DNA from: Oceanococcus sp964629015
GTDB taxonomy: Bacteria > Pseudomonadota > Gammaproteobacteria > Nevskiales > Oceanococcaceae
Assembly: GCA_964629015.1 (NCBI GenBank)
Contig: CAZVMN010000007.1
Span: forward strand, 132,208 to 196,207
Direction: 5' to 3'
DNA: 64,000 bases
The notes beneath the pieces were generated by a model. The model saw only the letters and a list, made by a program, of their open reading frames with translations, was not told the DNA's origin and searched no databases. The position numbers and the translations under genes were made by a program. Below, in pieces: positions 26,601 through 34,400 of the stretch. Within the stretch, counting starts at the first letter, position 1; each line of letters begins with the position of its first letter.

Positions 26601-28466
26601 GTAATCGCGCGCACTGACCGTGCTGTCGAGAAAGTCGAACCACTCACGGACCTGCGGGAACGCCACCGCTAACTCCGACAACATGCCGGGATACTGCGCC
26701 CCCTCACCGGGGAACAGCACGGCGACTTTGCCGGCCGGCGCACCGATGCCGTACACCACACCGTTGCGGGTTTTGAAGGCTTTGTCTGAGGCACCGAGCT
26801 TTTCCAGCGCGGTATCGAGCTTCTTGATCAGATCATCGTGATCCGAGGCCACCAAGGCCAGACGATGTTCGCCTTGTGCAGCACTTTGCCGCGCGGCCAG
26901 TTGCGCCAGACTCAGCGTACCCAGCTGCGCTTTGACCGCCTCGATCTGAGCGATCAGCGCCTCACGACTCTCCGCGGCGAAACACACCAGTTCGGTGGCA
27001 CCGCGCAGCGCCGGTTGCACATGCTTCGTCGCGGTCTCATCGACGGGCGGCTTGGCCGGTGCGCCGAAACGCAGCGCATCGGCTGGCCGATACTCTTCCA
27101 GCACCAAATGCGCATTCACGCCACCGAAGCCAAAGGAGTTGATCCCGGCACGGCGCGGAGCCGCGCTGGTGTGTATCCAAGGACGCGTTTCGGTGTTGAC
27201 GTAAAACGGGGTTTTTTCAATTTCCAGCGCTGGGTTGACCTCATCGCACAAGGTCGGCGGCAAGATTTTGTGATGCAGCGCCAACGCCGTTTTGATGATC
27301 GACGCACTGCCCGCAGCAGGGATGCAATGCGAAATCATCGATTTGACCGAACCAATCGCAATCGACGGAGCCAAGCGTGAGCGCCCGCCGAACACTTCGG
27401 TGAGCGACTCGATTTCGGTTTTGTCGCCCAGCGCAATCCCGGTGCCGTGGGCTTCCACTAGCCCAAGTGTTGCCGGATCAATCTGTGCATCGGCGTAGGC
27501 CCGCTTGATCGCAAGCACTTCGCCCTCCTTGCGCGGCGCCAACAAGCCTTTGGCACGGCCATCACTGGATGCGCCATAGCCACGAATCACAGCGTAGATC
27601 TTGTCGCCGTCACGCTCCGCGTCGGCAAGACGCTTGAGCACGACCAGGCCGGCGCCCTCACCCAGCAACGTTCCGCCAGCGTTGACATCGAACGGGCGCA
27701 AAGCGCCTCGCGACAATGCACCGAGCTGACAGAAAATCATGTAAATCTGTGGTGGCGTGTGTGCTTGAATGCCACCGGTCACCATCAGATCCGCACGCCC
27801 CTGCGCCAGATCACGCATCGCCACATCGGCCGCGATCAGCGTGGACGCGCAGGCCGCATCAATGATGTAGTTCGGCCCCATCAGATTGAGGCGATTACAG
27901 ATCAGACCGCTGACCACGTTGGGCACCAGGCCCGGCGCCATTTCCGTGGTAAACGGCGGCGCACTGTCTTTGAGCTGACTGCGCAGCTTGGCCAACTCCT
28001 GCGCGCCCAGATCCGGACGCAACTGGCGCAGCAGGTCCAGCGTCTGATCAATCACCAAGCCATGCTGCATCAAGGTGGTGTAGCCGCGATTCACATAGGT
28101 GCCGCGCCCCAACACCACACCGGCTTTTTCGCGGTCGAAATCACGATCCAGATAACCCGCATCGGCCAGCGCATCACGGGCCAATCGCAGCGCCAGATAT
28201 TGATCCGGCTCACCCCCATCAATGGCGTTGGGCATGATCCCGAATTCGGCCGGATTGAAAATCGCGAGGTCTTTCAAAAAACCGCCACGATTGGTGTAAA
28301 TGCGATCGTTGGCCTTACTCGCCGGGTCCAGATAGGGCCCGGTCCATTCGTCATCCGCCTCGGTGATGGCATCCACTTTGTTGAGGATGTTGTCCCAGAA
28401 GCTGGGGATGTCGCGGGCGCCGGCGTAAACGCCGGACATCCCGATAATGGCGATATCCGCACTCAT
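23625..28466 (-). CDS. Iterative lipid/polyketide synthase, KS-AT-DH-phosphopantetheinyl transferase
   Basis: Second subunit of a PUFA/glycolipid-type synthase, 1613 aa. Domains in order: ketosynthase about 1-460 with IDAACAST (Cys206), VEAHGTGIALGD and an atypical second His motif SHCIPAAG; acyltransferase about 575-880 with LFPGEGAQYPGM and GHSTGE; a Pro/Ala-rich linker about 960-1030; dehydratase-like double hotdog about 1040-1330 with DHCIGG and LLDAAGQ; 4'-phosphopantetheinyl transferase about 1370-1600 with SISISHSG, GLGVDLQHP and ALWAAKEAVAKALG. There is no ACP, so it must work on the carriers of the neighbouring protein and probably activates them. It starts 3 bp after the first synthase gene, implying tight co-expression. 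Confidence 0.9.
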   Translation of the reverse strand: MSADIAIIGMSGVYAGARDIPSFWDNILNKVDAITEADDEWTGPYLDPASKANDRIYTNRGGFLKDLAIFNPAEFGIMPNAIDGGEPDQYLALRLARDALADAGYLDRDFDREKAGVVLGRGTYVNRGYTTLMQHGLVIDQTLDLLRQLRPDLGAQELAKLRSQLKDSAPPFTTEMAPGLVPNVVSGLICNRLNLMGPNYIIDAACASTLIAADVAMRDLAQGRADLMVTGGIQAHTPPQIYMIFCQLGALSRGALRPFDVNAGGTLLGEGAGLVVLKRLADAERDGDKIYAVIRGYGASSDGRAKGLLAPRKEGEVLAIKRAYADAQIDPATLGLVEAHGTGIALGDKTEIESLTEVFGGRSRLAPSIAIGSVKSMISHCIPAAGSASIIKTALALHHKILPPTLCDEVNPALEIEKTPFYVNTETRPWIHTSAAPRRAGINSFGFGGVNAHLVLEEYRPADALRFGAPAKPPVDETATKHVQPALRGATELVCFAAESREALIAQIEAVKAQLGTLSLAQLAARQSAAQGEHRLALVASDHDDLIKKLDTALEKLGASDKAFKTRNGVVYGIGAPAGKVAVLFPGEGAQYPGMLSELAVAFPQVREWFDFLDSTVSARDYHPSEAVFPAPNSLTDDDRRELEHKLFDMDLASESVFASSQGLWALMRACELKPDVLVGHSTGENTALVAAGAIAASTPQALAGIAQGLNAIYRELESASAIKTGSLLTVGGLAAEQRDAVLAEFGDAIVVAMDNCPNQAVVFGEPEVVSEAHSKLSAAGAICAELPFGRAYHTTGFEPVSTAFRAFYQDLPIAAPQIPVVSCASMEAFPSAPDEIRDLACIQWARPVRFRETVQKLYDDGYRIFLEVGPSANLTAFVGDILKGKRDVLALASNSRRQGAMKALHGTLAGLFAAGVPINLQALYADRADGRETAPAKPGSRPLSLAMPLISFKDVPPLPEVERAAAPATSTTSQAKAEAEKPAVPTDPRQQALQAHFALMQEFLASQQRVLSGAPQAAMSSTSATTASAAKPAVAPLITRVLRRDATSLEAEVDISAQRDAYLRDHCIGGQPSRLQSLQALSVVPFTFSMEIVAEAAGLLAPPAWVCKALNNVRGHRWLALDRGALSLKLVVTCQHDDAQLKRYATKLLMAQHGKPDLPVFEAEVEYAAAFAAAPQALAWQSSQEHAPRRNPPGELYQHGMFHGPRLQGVKTLKRWGARSIEAELEVLPTQDYFSDVAQPSFQIDPALLDAAGQLAGYWLTEKYDGGFNCFPFQVERYEQFAPMPSAGARVLCRGDFVEHDGPTFAVQWDLIDAQGRMIARASGWTDRKFELPERYYRYRLDPLTRYLSEDLPADDLPAGFVLRRMDFFADNLMGEAWGVWMRVLAHMLLDETERSTFYQLPDKGPRREEWLMGRVAAKEAARVWIHREYQIELANADIRIDNDAHGRPLVHCAALEGRVAPSISISHSGRTAVAVAGDAQLGLGVDLQHPQAVNTTDVERTGLNEGERRLLEQINGPERARRVVALWAAKEAVAKALGLGLQGRPQDFLVTQAVFTPRDGRPAVAQVHYQGSDYSVQWLKVDAAEPLALASVFRMSQQSSSAAIRSTGSTL

Positions 28467-28469
28467 AAT

Positions 28470-31400
28470 TTAAGCGTCAGCAGAGGCGAGACGATTGAGC
28501 GCCGCCGAGGCGGTGCCTTCAACCTCACACATTTCCAACCGCACGCGACCCTGCTCGTCCGCCAGCAACACGTCGTAGTTGAGACTGCTTTCAGACGCTT
28601 CGCCGCGAATGCGCAGATACAGACTCAGACGATCAGGCAGAGGATCGCGGCCATAACGGCAAACCGAACCGAACGCCGACGGCAGCGCGGTTTTGTCGAG
28701 GAATCGACGCGACCACACGATAGCCAGCTGCGGACCGCAATCGATCAGACCCGGATCGAACAACCAACGGGCATCCGCGGTCACGCCATCCTGACGTAAC
28801 CAGACAGCGGGCCGGCTGCGCTTGGCTTGCGCATCCACACCTTCACGCGCCACCACGGAAATCTGATCAATTAACTGGAAATCGCCGCCGTGGAACAGAA
28901 AATCACGATAAGCGGCCGTCGCATCCAGCGCCTCACCGTGAACACTCACAGCATCGAGTTGAGGCGGTTCCGGCAAGCGTTCCACCAGACGCACCTTGGC
29001 CTTGTACAGGGCCTGATTGCGCTCCGGATCGACAATTTCTATGGCCAGCATTTGCTCACCCGGCTGTGAGTGAGTCGATGCCCGTGCCTTGAACGCGACC
29101 TTACGCCCCCGCGCCGGGTCCAGCACCACACCGGCCAGGACCTTGAGATCGCGGACCTCAGCAACCTGCCAGCCCGGCCAACCTGCTGCCGCCACTTGGG
29201 CCATCCACTCAACCGCACCAGCGGCCGGCAGCACCGGTTTTCCATCCATACTGTGATCAAGCAGATAGGGGTCGCTATCGGTGGTGAAATGATGATCCAG
29301 GACCAACGTTCCGCCCGCGCCAATGTGCAAACCGGCGCGAATCAAGGGCAGATCACTGTTGTTTTCGTCCGCCTCTTGCTCGCCGTCGTAAGCCGCCCAA
29401 GGGCCTTCGCCCACGACCAGTTCGACCTCGGACTTCGGCCCATAGGCCAGCTCGTCGAGGAAATAGCGGGCTCCCGCTTCAACCGGAATGGGCAAAATGC
29501 CTTGCTCGCGGAACTTGGCTTTGACCGCGTCGCTGGCCATGCCAGCATCCCAAGGCCCCCAGTTGATGGCCATGACGCGCGTCTCTTTCCAGCGTCGCGA
29601 CAACTGCCAGGCATAGCGATTGAGGGCCTCGTTGGCCGCCGCATAATCGGACTGGCCACGATTGCCGTAGCGCCCGGCAACCGAGGTAAAGAATGCGATC
29701 CATTTGAGCGTATCGGGCTTGAGCGCATTGGCCAAAATCCAGGCCGAATCGGTTTTGGTCCCGAACACCCGATCGAAAGACACCGCAGTTTTGTCCGCGA
29801 TCAGCTTGTCTTCGATCACCCCCGCGCCGTGAATGACGCCGTCGATACGCCCCAAGCGTGAGTACACATCTTCGATGGCACCCGCGAATGACGCCACATC
29901 GCGAACATCACAAGGCAGGTACTCAACCTCAACACCGGCATCGCGCATCCGCTGCACATTGTTGAGAACTTCGCGCCCGGCCATGATCTGCGCCACACGC
30001 TGATCCAGTTCGGCCGGCTTGGGCATATTGCCGTTGACCCGCGCATCAGCAATCAACGCCCCCTTCAGGTGCAAGGCGGTGGCGTGCTCCAGATGCAAAT
30101 CGTTGGGGTCCGGCAGAGGCGTGCGCCCAATCAGCACATAGCGCAAACCCGGCTTGGCCATCTGCAGGAGAATTTCCGCAGTGATACCCCGTGCCCCGCC
30201 AGTTGCGAGAACCACCCAGCCGTCTTGCGGTTCTAAATGCGCCGCAAAGGCGTGGTCGTGCAGCGGATGCTCCTGCGTCGACACCGTGTAACGCGTGTCG
30301 CCCAGGTAGCCGATTTCACGGTGGGGGTCAGTGCTGCACAACTCGTCGAACAACAGCTCGGCGATGACCTCGTCGGTTTGTCCGTTGAAGTCAATCAAAC
30401 GTGCCACAGACTGCGGATACTCCTGGCGATAGCAATTGATCATGCCGGCCGCGCCACCGGCCAGCGCCGAACCCGCGCCTCCCGCTTCGCGTCCCAGCGT
30501 GCCACCCAAACGGGTCGCCGCGATCAGGTGCAAGCTTTCGCGTTCATCGCCCAGAGCTTTGAGCAGGGTAAACAATTTACCCACGGTGTTCGCGCCGGTT
30601 TTGCGCCACTGCGCAAAGGTCTCTTCCGGATGCTCGCTCAAGCCGCCCAAATGCAGCACGGCACGGACCGGACCGTGCGCTTTGACAGCAACTTCCAGCT
30701 CACTCTTGAGCGCGCGCGGCTCGTCCATGAGCAATTCCACAGGCGTTGCGCCGGTCGCCGAAATGCGTTCCACCAGGGACTCACGCACACGGTCCGGCCC
30801 GTCGACGACGATAACCAGCCCAGTCGGTGTCTTGCGCTCATTGGGCAGAGCTGCCTGCCGTGGGCGAATGACATAGCGTGCGGCGGCCGGCACGTCAGCC
30901 GACGACGAAACCGTCTGCACCTCAGTCGACGGCACCGGAGCGGCAGCAACGGCTTGTACAGCGGGTGCCTGAGCCAACAATGGCGTAACCGCATCAATCA
31001 GTATCTGCAGGGTCTTGGCCCGGGTGTAGGTTTCCAGATCCGCCTGCATGGCGCTGGCGACCGTCTCCGGCAAAGCTTTTTGCAAGGCGCCGACGATCTC
31101 GACCCGTTTGATCGAGTCAATCCCCAGATCCGCTTCCAGATCGGCCTGCACATCCAGCATGTCTTCTGGATATCCGGTTCGCTCGGCCACAATGCCGAGC
31201 AGGGTGGCGGACACATCCAGCGCTGCCGCTTCTGTCGCCGCGGGCGCAGCCGGTACCGCCGCCGGCTGCGTGCCGACCAGGGCGCTCACCGCGTCAATCA
31301 AACCGGCCAAGGTCTTGGCCCGGGTGTAGGTTTCCAGATCCGCCTGCATGGCACTGGCGACCGTCTCCGGCAAAGCTTTTTGCAAGGCGCCAACGATCTC

Positions 31401-34400
31401 GACCCGTTTGATCGAATCAATCCCCAGATCCGCTTCCAGATCGGCCTGCACGTCCAGCATGTCTTCCGGATATCCGGTGCGCTCGGCCACGATGCCGAGC
31501 AAGGTGGCGGACACATCCAGCGCTGCCGCTTCTGTCGCCGCGGGCGCAGCCGGTACCGCCGCCGGCTGCGTGCCGACCAGGGCGCTCACCGCGTCAATCA
31601 AACCGGCCAAGGTCTTGGCCCGGGTGTAGGTTTCCAGATCCGCCTGCATGGCACTGGCGACCGTCTCCGGCAAAGCTTTTTGCAAGGCGCCAACGATCTC
31701 GACCCGTTTGATCGAATCAATCCCCAGATCCGCTTCCAGATCGGCCTGCACGTCCAGCATGTCTTCCGGATATCCGGTGCGCTCGGCCACGATGCCGAGC
31801 AAGGTGGCGGACACATCCAGCGCTGGCGCTTCCGCCACCGCGGGCGCAGCCGGTGCCGCCGCCGGCTGCGTGCCGACCAGGGCGCTCACCGCGTCAATCA
31901 AACCGGCCAGCGTCTTGGCCCGCGTGTACGTTTCCAGATCCGCCTGCATGGCGCTGGCGACCGTCTCCGGCAAGGCTTTTTGCAAGGCGCCGACGATCTC
32001 GACCCGTTTGATCGAGTCAATCCCCAGATCCGCTTCCAGATCGGCCTGCACATCCAGCATGTCTTCTGGATACCCGGTGCGCTCGGCCACGATGCCGAGC
32101 AAGGTGGCGGACACATCCAGCGCTGGCGCTGCCGCCACCGCGGGCACGGCCGGTGCCGCCGCCTCGTGCTCTTGCGCTTGAGGCGCTGCGGCGGCTGCGG
32201 CGGGCGCGGCCATGTCACTCACCGGCGGCGCAAATGTCGGCATATTCAAGCTCTCGGGAGCTGGCAACGCGCTGGCATCGCCATAACCCAAAGCTTGGGC
32301 CATCACGGCTTCCTGCAATTTCAGGAACTGACGCATGGTGTCCTGGTAGGCCACCAACGCATCACCGTTTACCGCGCCGCCTGCAATCGGCAGCTGCGGC
32401 ACGTGGCTTGAAGCCGCTGACGGCGCTGCGGGACTCGCGATTGCAGCCGGCGGTGCGACCGAAGCTTGAGCCCGGCGACGCGCGATCGCTTGATCCTTGT
32501 CCGCCTGGCTCAGCGCCTCCAGCACGCCATTGCTGCGCACGTCGCTAGCCGCTGGCCGGGCATAACCGCCGGCCACCATCCAGGCTGTGCGAGACAACGC
32601 CGGCTTGGCCAGCTGTGCTTTGAGCTGACGCAGGTTCAGCGCATTGCTCACCCGTCCGGCAAACAGCGCCGACAGATTCAGGTCAAAACCGCGCGTGGTG
32701 AGCTGCGCCAGCGTGTCCAACAAGGGTGCGAGATCACCCTCGGCGCGATCCACTGACAGGCACTCACCCTGCGGCAGAATGTCCCGCAGCATGCCGCCCA
32801 ATATGGTTTTCGGACCGAGTTCGAGGAACAACTCCACGCCTTCGGCCTGCATCGTCTCAACCTGTTTGACGAATTCGACCGAACTCAGCAGATGCTGCTT
32901 GAGATGCGCTGCCATATCGTCCGGGTAGCGCGCACCCGTCATGTTCGAGTAGACCGCACATTGCGCGGCCTGGAATTGCGCGGCATCAATCGCTTGCGAC
33001 AAACCCGCTTGCGCACTGCTCATCAATGGCGAATGGAAGGCCCCGCCGACCGGCAGCTTGCGTGCGGTGACACCGGCCGCTTCGCACGCGGCCAATGCAG
33101 TCTCTATGCCTTGGACACTGCCGGTGATCACGCTTTGTTTCGGCGCATTGTGGTTGGCGACGCTGACATCCTTGATGTCCTTGATCAAGGACTCGACCTG
33201 ATCGCGCTCGCTCAGCACAGCGGCCATGGTGCCAGCGGGTTCGCTCTGCGCGGCCTCCGCCATCACCCGGCCTCGCGCGGCGGACAGGCGCAGGAAGTCA
33301 TCAGCCGACAGCACGCCGGCCGCCATCAACGCGGTGTATTCACCGTAGGAATGACCGCCAACCGCGTCAGCGCGCAGACCCAGGTCGCTCAGCCAGCGCC
33401 ACAGGCCTAGTTCCGATGCGCCCAGCGCGGGCTGAGCATGGCGTGTGTCGGTAAGACGTGCACGCTGCGCCGATTCGGTGGCGGAGTCGAATGCCGCCGC
33501 TGGCCAGGCAATTGCGGACACCGCCTCGCCCAGTTCTGGGGCCAGCAACTCGTCCGCTTGTTCCCAAGCTTCACGCAATTGCGGCAGATACAACGACGCT
33601 GCACGCAGCATGCCAACATACTGCGCGCCCTGACCTGGGAACAGCACGCCGAGCTTGGGCGCGCTCTGCGGACGTTGCAGATTCAGGTGGGTCCCAGCGC
33701 TCAGCGCCTGACCATCATGCAGGTGGTGCAAGACATTGCCGACGCGCGCACGCAGATCGTTCAAATCGCCAGCGACAAAGGACAGACTGACGGTGCCGGA
33801 GGCGCGCTCAGCCGATTCGACCAAAGCTGCCGCAATGGCCGTCAGGCTGGCATCCGCGCGCAGCGGTTGATCCAGGGCCTCGTTGATCTGACCCAGCTGT
33901 TTTTCCAGGTCGGCTTGGTCAGCGGCACGGAACACGAACAGCTCCACCGGCCACTGATTGGCACCGACAGGCGCATCCGCACCCCATCCGGTGCGGTATT
34001 CCTCAAGCACCGCGTGGAAATTGGTCCCGCCAAAACCGAATGCCGAAACCGCAGCACGGCGCGGTCGCGCCGCATCGCGCAGCCACGGACGCGGCTGTTT
34101 GAGCAGATAAGTTGGCGCCGCATCATCGGCGATCACATCAATCGGATTGTCCACGCCCGCATGGCCCGGCAGAACACGGTGATGCAAGGACAGCGCGGTT
34201 TTAACCAGCCCGGTGACCCCAGCCGCACACTTGGTGTGCCCAACCAGCGTTTTCACCGAACCCAGCGCCACACTGCGCACATCGGCACCCGCTTCAATCA
34301 ATGTACTGGTGACGGTTTCCGCCTCGGCCCGATCGCCCACGGCCGTGCCCGTGCCATGGGCTTCAACCATGCCCAAAGACGCTGGCGAAAAACCAGCCTT

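Noticed and set aside
31003..32150. Tandem 300-bp repeats as satellite DNA, CRISPR or mobile element
   Set aside because: The units are in frame, each encodes an acyl carrier domain with its phosphopantetheine serine, and spacing is exactly one domain plus linker.
30237..32411. A 724-codon plus-strand open frame with 100-residue internal repeats
   Set aside because: It is antisense to the ACP region of the giant synthase; its repeats mirror the ACP repeats and its translation is rich in Arg, Gln, His and Gly with no recognisable domain.
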